The notes under the pieces: generated by a model
What the model saw: only the letters and a program-made list of their open reading frames with translations
Database searches by the model: none
Told to the model about the DNA's origin: nothing
Source: WTGA01 sp965214055
Lineage (GTDB): Bacteria > Pseudomonadota > Gammaproteobacteria > Arenicellales > Poriferihabitantaceae
Reading direction: 5' to 3'
Assembly (NCBI GenBank): GCA_965214055.1
Contig: OZ243931.1
Coordinates: 930,001 to 994,000, forward strand
DNA length: 64,000 nt
Program-made: the position numbers and the translations under genes
Shown: piece after piece, positions 9,076 to 18,422 of the stretch
How the letters are laid out: every line of letters begins with the position of its first letter
How positions within the stretch are numbered: the first letter of the stretch is position 1

Positions 9076-9987
9076 CTAGAAAGCCGCTGCAGTCTGACCG
9101 AATACAATGGGCGCGTCGGCCTCGTTTCCAAAAGACACCAGTTCCCAGGCCGAGGTCTTCGCCATCAGCTTTCTCAGCAGTTTGTTGTTCAGTGCGTGCC
9201 CGGACTTGTAAGCCTCAAAGGCCCCGATCAGCGGATAACCGAGCAAATACAGGTCCCCCACCGCATCCAGGACCTTGTGTTTCACAAACTCATCGGCATA
9301 CCGAAGCCCGTCGCCATTGAGAATATGGAAAGCATCCATGACAATCGCATTGTCATAGCTTCCTCCCTGGGCCAGGCCAGCGTTGCGCAAGGCCTCCAGA
9401 TCGTCCATGAAACCGAAGGTTCTGGCCCGGCTGATTTCCTTGACATAGGATGTCGTGGAAAAATCCAGCGAAGTCACCTGTGTGGAGTTCTTGAGAATAG
9501 GGTGATCGAAATCAATGGCAAAGGAAACCTTGAACCGGTCGCAGGGTTCCAGCTGTACCCACTTGTCTTCTTCCTCGACCCGCACCGGCTGCTTGATGCG
9601 GATAAACTGCTTGAGTTTCTCCTGGGGCAGGATGCCGGCGGACTGAAGCAGAAAAACAAAGGGGCCGGCACTGCCGTCCATGATGGGGACTTCCGGAGCA
9701 CTCAATTCCACGATGGCATTGTCAATGCCCAGGCCCGCGAAAGCCGACATCAAATGCTCCACGGTGGATATTTTCACGCCGTCCTTTTCAAGCGTGGTGG
9801 ACAACCGGGTATCGCTGACATTTTCCGGTCGAGCAGCCACCTCTACATCCGAACCCAGATCCACCCGCCGGAAGATAATTCCGCTGTCGACGGGGGCAGG
9901 ACGCAGGGTTAAGTAGATTTTTTCACCGGTGTGCAAACCGATGCCGGTGGCGCGAATAATGTTTTTCAGAGTACGCTGTCTGATCAT
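9076..9987 (-). CDS. lpxC: UDP-3-O-acyl-N-acetylglucosamine deacetylase LpxC
   Basis: A 303-residue zinc enzyme for the committed step of lipid A synthesis. The zinc and catalytic residues are visible in VEHLMSA (Glu77, His78), FVKHKVLDAVGD (second His and Asp ligand near residues 237-241) and SGHALNN (catalytic His near 264). Its presence indicates a Gram-negative outer membrane. It follows ftsZ in the same direction, as at the end of gammaproteobacterial dcw clusters, separated by 351 bases. Confidence 0.96.
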   Translation of the reverse strand: MIRQRTLKNIIRATGIGLHTGEKIYLTLRPAPVDSGIIFRRVDLGSDVEVAARPENVSDTRLSTTLEKDGVKISTVEHLMSAFAGLGIDNAIVELSAPEVPIMDGSAGPFVFLLQSAGILPQEKLKQFIRIKQPVRVEEEDKWVQLEPCDRFKVSFAIDFDHPILKNSTQVTSLDFSTTSYVKEISRARTFGFMDDLEALRNAGLAQGGSYDNAIVMDAFHILNGDGLRYADEFVKHKVLDAVGDLYLLGYPLIGAFEAYKSGHALNNKLLRKLMAKTSAWELVSFGNEADAPIVFGQTAAAF

Positions 9988-10338
9988 CCGGATGGTAAAC
10001 TTCGTAGTATTGTTGTTATTTTTGACTAAACAGTCAGATAGTACAGTAAAACCGGTTGGAATAAAATCCGCTTACCCCACTTTTTCCCGGTACGAAACCT
10101 TTTTCACCCGGGTGAAAGCGACTATTCCGGGGATTCCATCCCGCCGGCAAACCCGGAGCCGGACCCGCTCCGGGAGATTCCCGCAGGACAAGGGAGGTGG
10201 ACGGCCCATCCATGATCGGCACCGCCCATCTGTATCGGCCTGGCCGTCCCGCCGTCGTGAAGGGGAAATGCCCGATCTACCGGACCCCCGGGACCGGGAT
10301 GGCAAAGTGGGGAGGCATAAGGGAAGCCCGGGGTCGGT
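9988..10338. other. ftsZ-lpxC intergenic region
   Basis: 351 bases without a convincing gene. The AT-richer part next to lpxC (9990-10080) probably holds its promoter and contains an inverted repeat TGACT-N4-AGTCA at 10023-10036. Nearer ftsZ, GACCCCGGG and CCCGGGGGTC arms (about 10285-10335) could form a long-looped hairpin after ftsZ. The short frames here look spurious. Confidence 0.4.
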
Positions 10339-11526
10339 CTAGTCCGCCTGCTTGCGCAGGAATGAGGGGATATCCAGGTCCCCAAGATCCATTTGTTTTG
10401 CGGCGACAGCGGCGCCGCCTTTCCCCAAACGGTGCTGGGAGATTCCCCGGACTGGCGGCAACACGGGATTTTCCACCGGCTGAACCGGTTTGTCCTCGGA
10501 CGGAACGGGTTTTATGGACACCTCCTTTTCCACGGACTTGGCCGATGCCTTTCCCGATATCTTCCCCTGTGCATCCATCAATCCGGTGGCAACCATGGTA
10601 ACCCGCAATTCCAGATCCATTTCCGGATCCACCGCGGTGCCGATCACCACGTTGGCATCGGAAGCAGCATACTTGGATACCTCTGTGCCCACCTCGGTAA
10701 ATTCACCAATGGTCAGATGCGGTCCGGCGGTGATATTCACCAGCATTCCCTTGGCGCCATGGAGATTGATATCTTCCAGCAAGGGACTGGAAATGGCCTG
10801 TTGGGTTGCTTCAATGGCACGGTTTTCACCGCTGACTGTGGCGGAACCCATCATCGCCATCCCCATTTCCGACATCACAGCCCGGACATCGGCAAAGTCG
10901 ACATTCATCAAACCCGGCCGGGTGATCAATTCCGAAATGCCCTGTACGGCATTCTGCAAGACCTCGTTCGCCTTGTTGAAGGCGTCCACCAGCGTGGCTT
11001 CGTGTCCCATAACGGCCATGACCTTTTCATTGGGGATGATGATCAGGGAATCCACTTGATCCTGCAGTTCCTTGATCCCTGCGTCCGCAACGGCGTGCCG
11101 CTTGCTGCCTTCAAATGGGAATGGCCGGGTAATGACCGCCACCGTCAGAGCCCCTTTTTCCCGGGAAATTTCGGCCACCACCGGCGCGGCACCGGTACCC
11201 GTCCCGCCTCCCATGCCGGCAGTAATGAAGACCATGTCCGCCCCGTCGATGACCGATTCAATGCGGTCCCGGTCATCAATCGCCGCCTGGCGGCCCACTT
11301 CCGGGTCCGCCCCGGCCCCCAATCCCTTGGTCAATTTCTCACCGATCTGCAACACGGTATTGGCATTGGATCTCGACAACACCTGTGCATCCGTATTGGC
11401 ATTGATGAAATCAACACTGTTGAAATCTGCGGTGAGCATGTGCTCAATGGCATTGCCACCGCCCCCACCGACTCCGATTACCTTGATCACGGCTTGCTGA
11501 CTGACTGTCTCTACCAACTCAAACAT
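10339..11526 (-). CDS. ftsZ: Cell division protein FtsZ
   Basis: A 395-residue tubulin-like GTPase that polymerises into the division ring. GVGGGGGNAIEHM and the tubulin signature GGGTGTGAAPV (about residues 105-115) bind GTP. The C-terminal peptide DLDIPSFLRKQAD is the conserved tail that contacts FtsA and other membrane tethers. The linker is longer and more variable, as usual. It is the last gene of the dcw run, 79 bases after ftsA. Confidence 0.97.
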   Translation of the reverse strand: MFELVETVSQQAVIKVIGVGGGGGNAIEHMLTADFNSVDFINANTDAQVLSRSNANTVLQIGEKLTKGLGAGADPEVGRQAAIDDRDRIESVIDGADMVFITAGMGGGTGTGAAPVVAEISREKGALTVAVITRPFPFEGSKRHAVADAGIKELQDQVDSLIIIPNEKVMAVMGHEATLVDAFNKANEVLQNAVQGISELITRPGLMNVDFADVRAVMSEMGMAMMGSATVSGENRAIEATQQAISSPLLEDINLHGAKGMLVNITAGPHLTIGEFTEVGTEVSKYAASDANVVIGTAVDPEMDLELRVTMVATGLMDAQGKISGKASAKSVEKEVSIKPVPSEDKPVQPVENPVLPPVRGISQHRLGKGGAAVAAKQMDLGDLDIPSFLRKQAD

Positions 11527-11605
11527 TTCTCTACCTCCCTCGGCAAGATATATAAAAAGACAGGGCCGTGAAGAACCCGGTCTTGTAAATGAATTTTGTC
11601 ATCGT

Positions 11606-12850
11606 CTAAAAATTACTCCTGAACCAGCTTTTCAATTTCTCGACCAGTGAACCGGCCCAACCCTGGGGAACGTTCGAAACCGTGCTGACCCGGTTTTTGT
11701 TCGCCTGCCCGAACTGCACCAGGCCGATGCCGGTGGAATAGATCGGGTTGCAGATCACTTCACTGAGATTCCCCCGATAGCCCGGAATGCCCTGCCGGAC
11801 CGGCAAATGGAAGATTTCCTCGGCAAGCTCGGTCAGGCCCTCAATGCGCGAACTGCCCCCGGTCAGGACGATCCCCGACCCGATGACATCCCTGAATTCG
11901 CTTTTCCACAGTTCGGCCTGGACCAGCATCAGCAGTTCTTCCATCCTCGGCTCAATGATTTCAGCCAGGTTCTGCCGGGAAAGGGTTCTGGGCGGCCTGC
12001 CCCCCATGCTGGGGGTCTCGATGATCTGGGTCTCATCCACCAGTTGTGTCAGCGCACACCCGTATTTCATCTTGAGATCCTCGGCAGCCTGGCTGGGGGT
12101 ATGAAATGCCACGGCAATGTCATTGGTAACCTGGTCCCCCGCAACCGGAATCACCGCCGTATGCCGGATGGCCCCGCCGGTATAAATCGCGATATCCGTG
12201 GTCCCGCCGCCGATGTCGATCATGCAGACACCCAGGTCCCGTTCGTCTTCGGTGAGCACCGCTTCTCCCGATGCAATCTGCTGGAGGATGATGTCATCCA
12301 CTTCCAGCCCACACAGGTGAATACACTTGATGATATTCTGTATCGCACTGACATCCCCGGTGATCACATGCACCTTGGCTTCCATCCGCACCCCGCACAT
12401 GCCCTCGGGTTCCCGGATACCATCCTGGCCATCAATCACATAGCCCTGTGGCAGGACATGCAGGGTCCGTTGCTCATTCGGCATGGCCATTGCCTTGGCG
12501 GCATCGATGACACGCTCGATATCCTGTTGGGTCACCTCATTGTCCCGGATCGCCACCACCCCATGTGAATTGATGCTGTTGATGTGCGCTCCGGCAATGC
12601 CGGTGAATACGGAATAGATTTGGCAGCCGGCCATCAATTCCGCTTCTTCCACGGCTCTTTTGATGGACTGGACCGCCGCCTCAATGTTGGAAACCATGCC
12701 TTTCCGCAATCCCTTCGTCGGATGATGACCCACCCCCACCACTTCCATTTCGCCGTCCGGTCCGATTTCCACGACAATGGCCAGCACCTTGGAAGTACCG
12801 ATGTCGAGTCCAACTACCAGGTTGTTGTTTGCTTTTTTTCCCATTGTCAT
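11606..12850 (-). CDS. ftsA: Cell division protein FtsA
   Basis: A 414-residue actin-like protein. VGLDIGTSKVLAIVVEI (phosphate 1), MIDIGGGTTDIAIY (phosphate 2) and SGIVLTGGSSRIEGL (adenosine motif) are visible. The C-terminal WAGSLVEKLKSWFRSNF is the amphipathic helix that anchors FtsA, and through it FtsZ, to the inner membrane. The ATG at 12850 overlaps the ftsQ stop (ATGA), so translation is likely coupled. Confidence 0.97.
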   Translation of the reverse strand: MTMGKKANNNLVVGLDIGTSKVLAIVVEIGPDGEMEVVGVGHHPTKGLRKGMVSNIEAAVQSIKRAVEEAELMAGCQIYSVFTGIAGAHINSINSHGVVAIRDNEVTQQDIERVIDAAKAMAMPNEQRTLHVLPQGYVIDGQDGIREPEGMCGVRMEAKVHVITGDVSAIQNIIKCIHLCGLEVDDIILQQIASGEAVLTEDERDLGVCMIDIGGGTTDIAIYTGGAIRHTAVIPVAGDQVTNDIAVAFHTPSQAAEDLKMKYGCALTQLVDETQIIETPSMGGRPPRTLSRQNLAEIIEPRMEELLMLVQAELWKSEFRDVIGSGIVLTGGSSRIEGLTELAEEIFHLPVRQGIPGYRGNLSEVICNPIYSTGIGLVQFGQANKNRVSTVSNVPQGWAGSLVEKLKSWFRSNF

Positions 12851-13752
12851 TCCCCTGCCCTCGCCTGAGCATCCCGCCCCAGCGTGGCCGCGGGCTCTCC
12901 AGACCAGGGCACTGCCCCGCGAAAGCGCACGGCAAACCCGTTGGCATATCTCAAATCGATTTTTTCCATCTCTGGAAACCGGCTCATGAGTCCCTGGTTC
13001 AGTGCCGCAATCAGGCGATCAAGCTTGACGTCGGCCTTGTCCTGGTCCACCACGATCTCAACTTCCGGATTTTCAATCCCCCCTGAAATGGATTCTGCAG
13101 TCTGAGCCGTGTTCAGGCGTAGCGCACTGCGGGAAATCTTCAGGGTCCACAACCCCCGTGAATGCAGTGAAATCTCATCCACCACCAGCCCGTTGCTGGA
13201 CAGTTTTTCCGACCAGCGCTGAAAGGTTTTCCAGACCAGCGGGGCATCCCGGTCATTGCCGTCCAGCCGGGGCAACCCGACATCCCGGGCAACGCCTTCC
13301 ATGGGCGAAACAATGACCGGGGCCGCTTCGGAAAACTTCAGCCACAGGTTCTCCCCCCACCGGGCAACCGGCTGCATCTCCTCAATGTCGACGACCAGGG
13401 TAGACGGCCATTGCCGGCGCATCGTTGCCGAAGAGACCCAGGGCAATTGCCCCACCTCTGCTTCCAGCCGGGGCAGGCTGGCGGAAAAATAATTGCCGGT
13501 CAACGATGCCCTCACCACATCCCGAACCTCGCTTTCCTTCACAAATTGCAGATCACCCTGGATTTCGATGTCCTGGAGCGGGAACCTCCCCGGGTGAAAC
13601 AACTGGTCCACCAGATATAACAGGCCGAGCCCGGACAACAGGACGGCTACCGTTACCACCAGCCATTTTGGCTGGAGTACCCGGTTTTTCCGGTACAGGA
13701 CGGATCTCGAGTCCAGCTGCATTTCAGCCTCCATGACAATACCGGTATTCAT
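12847..13752 (-). CDS. ftsQ: Cell division protein FtsQ
   Basis: A 301-residue bitopic membrane protein. A short cytoplasmic N-terminus precedes one transmembrane segment (WLVVTVAVLLSGLGLLYLV, about residues 29-47). A POTRA domain follows (FPLQDIEIQGDLQFVKESEV) and then the beta domain with LPWVSSATMRRQWPSTL. FtsQ links early and late divisome proteins with FtsB and FtsL. Overlaps murB and ftsA by four bases each. No ddl gene lies between murB and ftsQ, unlike in many gammaproteobacteria. Confidence 0.93.
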   Translation of the reverse strand: MNTGIVMEAEMQLDSRSVLYRKNRVLQPKWLVVTVAVLLSGLGLLYLVDQLFHPGRFPLQDIEIQGDLQFVKESEVRDVVRASLTGNYFSASLPRLEAEVGQLPWVSSATMRRQWPSTLVVDIEEMQPVARWGENLWLKFSEAAPVIVSPMEGVARDVGLPRLDGNDRDAPLVWKTFQRWSEKLSSNGLVVDEISLHSRGLWTLKISRSALRLNTAQTAESISGGIENPEVEIVVDQDKADVKLDRLIAALNQGLMSRFPEMEKIDLRYANGFAVRFRGAVPWSGEPAATLGRDAQARAGE

Positions 13753-14669
13753 GGGGCCTCTCCAATAATCCGCACTTCGGTTTCGAGTTCGACCCCGGTG
13801 CAGCGCCGGACTTCATTCCTGGCCAGCCGGATCAGATTCTCGATATCCGCCGAGGTGGCCGCCCCCCGGTTGATGATGAAATTGGAGTGAACCTCCGAAA
13901 TCACGGCATCCCCGGATTCCGTGCCCTTGAGGCCGGCCTCTTCGATCAATCTGGCGGCATAGTCCCCGGCGGGGTTGCGGAATACCGACCCCGCATTGGC
14001 ACTTTGAACCGGCTGGGAGGCGGCACGCCGGTCCAGAAAGGTCCGGATCCTGTCTCGCCCCCGGTAACCGGAGCCCGCTTTTTCCAGTGCGAGCCACCCC
14101 CCCAGTATCCAGGTCTGGGCCGGCAACTCCACTTCCCGGTAGGCATAGCGGATCTCGGTGGCCGGATGGATACTGACGTTCCCAAACCGGTCCACCCATT
14201 CGACCTGACGCACCCACTCCCAGGTTTCCCCGGAAAATGCCCCGGCATTCATGGCCAGCGCTCCACCAAATGAACCCGGCACCCCGGCCAGGAATTCTAC
14301 CCCCTTTAAATGGTATTGGGCGGCCCGGCGGGCAATTTTGGCGCAGGACACGCCGGATTCGGCATACAGTACCCGGTCGTTGTGCAACGATATTTCTTTC
14401 AGCCCTTTCGCAGTGCGGATGACCATTCCGGGCAGACCGCCGTCCCGGACCAGCAAATTGCTGCCCAGCCCCACCCAGTGGATGGGGAGGTCCCGGGGAA
14501 GCTGCGCCAGCAGGGCCAGCAAATCCTGCCGGTCAGCCGGCGTATAGAAATACTGGGCTGCACCTCCAGTCCGCCAGGTGGTATGCCTGGACATGGGTTC
14601 ATTGACCAGCAGCTGTCCTTTCAGCCCCTGAAAGAATGCGGGTTCACGATCCATTGGTTCAACCATCAT
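13749..14669 (-). CDS. murB: UDP-N-acetylenolpyruvoylglucosamine reductase MurB
   Basis: A 306-residue FAD enzyme that reduces UDP-GlcNAc-enolpyruvate with NADPH to UDP-MurNAc. N-terminal NEPMSRHTTWRTGG and GLGSNLLVRDGG bind FAD. LAGVPGSFGGALAMNAGA and GSVFRNPAGDYAARLIEEAGLKG are family signatures, the Ser of GSVFRNP being the proton donor. Length fits the short type II MurB. The ATG at 14669 overlaps the end of murC by 11 bases. Confidence 0.96.
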   Translation of the reverse strand: MMVEPMDREPAFFQGLKGQLLVNEPMSRHTTWRTGGAAQYFYTPADRQDLLALLAQLPRDLPIHWVGLGSNLLVRDGGLPGMVIRTAKGLKEISLHNDRVLYAESGVSCAKIARRAAQYHLKGVEFLAGVPGSFGGALAMNAGAFSGETWEWVRQVEWVDRFGNVSIHPATEIRYAYREVELPAQTWILGGWLALEKAGSGYRGRDRIRTFLDRRAASQPVQSANAGSVFRNPAGDYAARLIEEAGLKGTESGDAVISEVHSNFIINRGAATSADIENLIRLARNEVRRCTGVELETEVRIIGEAP

Positions 14670-16068
14670 TGGCGGCCTCCTCAGGGATTCCGGCTTTCAT
14701 CGCCAGGTGCTGTGCAAAGCGTCCGATGTCTCCGGCTCCCAGGGTCAACAGAATGTCCCCGCTTTGCACCAGACAGGACAAGACCGCTTTCAGTTTGCCC
14801 AGAGACGGGACGAACACCGGGTCGGACCCACGCTTGCGAATGGCCCGGCACAGTGACCGCCCGTCCGCCCCGGTAATTATTTTTTCACCGGCGGAATAGA
14901 CTTCCGTGACCACCAGGTGTTCCACCCCGGCCAGTACCTGGGCAAAATCATCAAACAGGTCCCGGGTGCGGGTGTAGCGATGGGGTTGGAAGACCACCAC
15001 AAACCTTTTGTCCGGCCAGCAATCCCTGGCCGCCTGGAGCGTGGCCATCAGCTCAGTGGGATGGTGGGCATAGTCATCCACCAACTCGATGCAATGTCCG
15101 CCAACCTGAACCGTACCCAGCTGCTCGAAACGCCGGCCAATCCCCTGGAATCCGGACAGTGATCGCCGCATGGCCTCCACCGGCAACCCCAGGGTAAAGG
15201 CAATGGCCAGACCTGCCAGGGCGTTCAACACGTTGTGCCGTCCGGGAATGGACAGCATGAATTCACCCGCCGGCTCACCATGCCGAACCAGTGAAAAATA
15301 GTTTTTCGTGCCCCGCTGGACCAGATTCGTCGCCCGGTAGTCCACGTCTTCGGAAAATCCGTAACTGATGAACGGTTTGCGCAGTTCCCGGGAAATTTCC
15401 CGAATATCCCCATCATCAAAACACAGGATGGCCAACCCGTAGAAAGGCAGGTTTCCCAGAAAAGCGAGATACGTCTGTTTCAGGTTGTCAAAACTGCCGC
15501 CGTAGGTTTCCATGTGATCCCGGTCAATGTTCGTGACCACCGCCATCAGGGGCTGCAGGTGCAGGAACGAGGCATCACTTTCATCGGCTTCCACCACCAT
15601 GTATTCTCCCTGCCCGAGCCTGGCCGTGGAATGAACGCTGTTCACGACACCGCCAACAATAAATGTCGGGTCCGACCCCGCCGCCCCCAGTATGGAGGCC
15701 ACGAGACTGGTGGTAGTGGTCTTCCCATGGGTTCCGGTGATGGCAATGCCTTTTCTGAATCGCATGAGTTCACCGAGCATGGCGGCTCGGGGCAACAGGG
15801 GAATTTTTCCCTCCCGGGCAGCGATGACCTCGCAGTTGTTCTCATTGATGGCGCTGGAGGTCACCACGGCATGGGCCCCATGGATATGGGCGGCCCGGTG
15901 CCCCAGGTAAATGACTGCACCCGCTTTCCTCAACCTGTCCAGTGCCGGGGATTCCGCAATATCGGACCCGGAAACGGTGTATTTGAGATCCAGCAGAACC
16001 TCTGCAATTCCGCTCATACCGATACCGCCGATGCCAATGAAATGAATGTGACTGATAAACTCACGCAT
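14659..16068 (-). CDS. murC: UDP-N-acetylmuramate--L-alanine ligase MurC
   Basis: A 469-residue Mur ligase from the ATG at 16068 (MREFISHIHFIGIGGIGMSG). The earlier in-frame start would lie well inside murG. The Rossmann-like N-terminus, ATP-binding ITGTHGKTTTTSLVA and the C-terminal domain segment DDYAHHPTEL are visible. It adds L-alanine, the first residue of the peptide stem. Overlaps murG by eight bases and murB by eleven. Confidence 0.96.
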   Translation of the reverse strand: MREFISHIHFIGIGGIGMSGIAEVLLDLKYTVSGSDIAESPALDRLRKAGAVIYLGHRAAHIHGAHAVVTSSAINENNCEVIAAREGKIPLLPRAAMLGELMRFRKGIAITGTHGKTTTTSLVASILGAAGSDPTFIVGGVVNSVHSTARLGQGEYMVVEADESDASFLHLQPLMAVVTNIDRDHMETYGGSFDNLKQTYLAFLGNLPFYGLAILCFDDGDIREISRELRKPFISYGFSEDVDYRATNLVQRGTKNYFSLVRHGEPAGEFMLSIPGRHNVLNALAGLAIAFTLGLPVEAMRRSLSGFQGIGRRFEQLGTVQVGGHCIELVDDYAHHPTELMATLQAARDCWPDKRFVVVFQPHRYTRTRDLFDDFAQVLAGVEHLVVTEVYSAGEKIITGADGRSLCRAIRKRGSDPVFVPSLGKLKAVLSCLVQSGDILLTLGAGDIGRFAQHLAMKAGIPEEAANDG

Positions 16069-17128
16069 GCATCGCCTCCATGCAGACACTGGCCACCCTG
16101 CCCGCCGCATCCGGCCTGGACAACCCCCGGGCCCGGTCCGCGGTTTCGATCAATGGATCCCGATTGCCATGAAATTGTGCGAGGAGCCGGACCCAGTCCC
16201 CCTGCAGAAAGTCTTCCTGGCTGACCAGATACGCCGCGTTTTCCCGCACCAGGTACTCGGCATTCCGGGTCTGGTGGTCATTGACAGCATGGGGATAAGG
16301 CACAAAAATGGCCACCACGCCGGCGCTGCAGACCTCGGATACCGTCATGGCACCACTGCGGCAAATCACCACATCACACCATTCATAGGCGGTCTTCATG
16401 TCCTCGATAAACTCAAAAACCCGGCACCGTATCCCGCGGTCTTCGTAGGCCTTCCCGATGTCTCCGAAATCCCGTCTTCCTGCCTGGTGCCAGACCTCGG
16501 ACGGAGCAGCGAAACCCGATTCGAGGAGCCGGGGAAGCTGCTGGTTGAACACCTCGGCTCCCCCGCTTCCACCCACCACGAGGATTCGCAGCCCTCCCTC
16601 GCGATGGGACAGTCGCCGGGCCGGAGACGGAATGTCCGCAATGTCCCGCCTGACCGGGTTGCCCACCCATTCAAACTCCCGTATGCCGTCAGCTTTCGGA
16701 AACCCGGTCAGGGTCCGGTAACTGAACCGGGACAGCCACCGGTTGGTCAGGCCGGCAACGGAATTTTGCTCATGCAGGATGAGTGGCAACCTCAGGACCA
16801 CCGCCACCAGCCCCCCCGGTCCGGAAACAAATCCCCCCATCCCCAGCACCGCATGGGGTCGCCGTTTGAGAAAAATATACAACGACTGGCAGATGGCCCG
16901 GGACAGCATCAGCGGCATGAGTATTTTTCGCAGGACACCGCTTTTGCGCAGGCCCTTGATATCAATGGGGTTGAAATCGATTTCACTGGGATTTACCAGC
17001 CGGGCTTCCAGGCCATGGCGGGAGCCCACCCAGCTGATTTCCACTCCCTGGCAGATGAGTTCCCTGGCCACCGCCAGGGCCGGAAGGATGTGGCCCCCGG
17101 TTCCACCCGCCATGATCAGCATCCTCAT
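16061..17128 (-). CDS. murG: Lipid II synthase (N-acetylglucosaminyltransferase) MurG
   Basis: A 355-residue membrane-associated GT-B glycosyltransferase that adds GlcNAc to lipid I. The ATG at 17128 is preceded by AAGGAGGG about 7 bases upstream and gives the family start MRMLIMAGGTGGHILPAL. Further motifs are GMGGFVSGPGG, LHEQNSVAGLTN and CRSGAMTVSE. An 82-base gap separates it from ftsW, the longest gap inside the mur block. Confidence 0.96.
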   Translation of the reverse strand: MRMLIMAGGTGGHILPALAVARELICQGVEISWVGSRHGLEARLVNPSEIDFNPIDIKGLRKSGVLRKILMPLMLSRAICQSLYIFLKRRPHAVLGMGGFVSGPGGLVAVVLRLPLILHEQNSVAGLTNRWLSRFSYRTLTGFPKADGIREFEWVGNPVRRDIADIPSPARRLSHREGGLRILVVGGSGGAEVFNQQLPRLLESGFAAPSEVWHQAGRRDFGDIGKAYEDRGIRCRVFEFIEDMKTAYEWCDVVICRSGAMTVSEVCSAGVVAIFVPYPHAVNDHQTRNAEYLVRENAAYLVSQEDFLQGDWVRLLAQFHGNRDPLIETADRARGLSRPDAAGRVASVCMEAMHA

Positions 17129-17210
17129 GCCCGCTCCCTCCTTTCGATATGACCCGGCCCTCCGGGGGGCCACAAAACCGGGGGGAATGCTCGGGTCTGC
17201 TGAAGAAGAA

Positions 17211-18422
17211 TCATCGGCGGATTGCCTCCCTGTACGGGTAGCTTCCAGACGGAGTAAAGCGCTGGTGGGTGCGGTTCTGCCGGTCGACGGCAAACAGCAG
17301 CCCGATGGCCACCAGGCTGCACAGCATGCTGCTTCCCCCGGTACTCATCATGGGCAGAGTCAATCCCTTCGTTGGCAACAGCCCGACATTGACACAAATG
17401 TGGATGATGGCCTGGAAAGTAAGGAGCACGCCGATTCCCTGGGCCAGAAACCCGGAAAACCGTTCCCCCAGGTAAAACGCCTTCCGTGAAATGGAGAAAG
17501 CACGAATCAGCAGGAGGATATAGAGAGTGAGCACACTGAAAATGCCCACCGCACCCAGTTCCTCACCGATAATGGCGATGAGGAAGTCGTTCCCGGCATG
17601 GGGGAGGTACGATATTTTCTGGATGCTGTTCCCGATTCCCATCCCGAACCATTCCCCCCGGCCAATGGCAATGAGGGATTGCCACAACTGGTACCCGGAC
17701 CCCAGGGGTTCCGCATTGTCCAGGTCCAGATAAATCTTTATTCGTTCAATCCGATGGGGCTTCATCGCGATCATGAGTGCCAGCAAACCGCTGGCAACCA
17801 GGACCACCACCGAGATGTGCCAGAAACGGACCCCCGCCAGCAGCATCATGGTCAGCACCGTAATGATAATCAGTGCCGTGGTGCCGAAATCGGATTCAAA
17901 CAACAGCAGGCCAATAATGCCCAGAACCACCCCGACATTGATAATGCTGACTTTGAAAAGATGCAAATCGTCTTTCTTTCGGGAAAGATAGTCCGCAAAA
18001 TAGATGACCGCGGCCAGCTTCATGAATTCCGAAGGCTGAAACCGGAACCCGGCAATTTCAATCCACCGTCGACCGCCATTGACTTCCACTCCCAGGTCCG
18101 AATAGAGCAATACCAGCAAGGCCAGAAAACCGATGAACAGCAGGGTCCTGCCGGCCAGCTGCAGGTGGGAAACCCGCACCGAAACCACGGCCAGCAAAAG
18201 GACCAGCCCGATTGCGATGTGCATCATGTGCTTCATCAACACCCCAAAATTGGTCTCCAGTGCCTCCATGTATCCGGGCACCACCGCGGAATAGGTCATG
18301 ACGATGCCCATGGACAGCAACGCCGCAACCGTCACACCCAGCCAGATATCCGGTCCCGTGTGAATGGAATGTCGACCCACCTTCAAGGTGCCGGATTCAA
18401 CATTGGTCAGCGACGGATTCAA
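17211..18422 (-). CDS. ftsW: SEDS peptidoglycan glycosyltransferase FtsW
   Basis: A 403-residue polytopic membrane protein of the SEDS family with about ten hydrophobic segments. Conserved stretches include NGGRRWIEIAGFRFQPSEFMK, ESDFGTTALI (with the catalytic Asp region), GSGYQLWQSLIAIGRGEWFG and the C-terminal LPTKGLTLPMMSTGGSSML. It polymerises septal glycan together with FtsI. The start appears to be TTG at 18422, overlapping the murD stop (TTGA). Confidence 0.95.
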   Translation of the reverse strand: MNPSLTNVESGTLKVGRHSIHTGPDIWLGVTVAALLSMGIVMTYSAVVPGYMEALETNFGVLMKHMMHIAIGLVLLLAVVSVRVSHLQLAGRTLLFIGFLALLVLLYSDLGVEVNGGRRWIEIAGFRFQPSEFMKLAAVIYFADYLSRKKDDLHLFKVSIINVGVVLGIIGLLLFESDFGTTALIIITVLTMMLLAGVRFWHISVVVLVASGLLALMIAMKPHRIERIKIYLDLDNAEPLGSGYQLWQSLIAIGRGEWFGMGIGNSIQKISYLPHAGNDFLIAIIGEELGAVGIFSVLTLYILLLIRAFSISRKAFYLGERFSGFLAQGIGVLLTFQAIIHICVNVGLLPTKGLTLPMMSTGGSSMLCSLVAIGLLFAVDRQNRTHQRFTPSGSYPYREAIRR

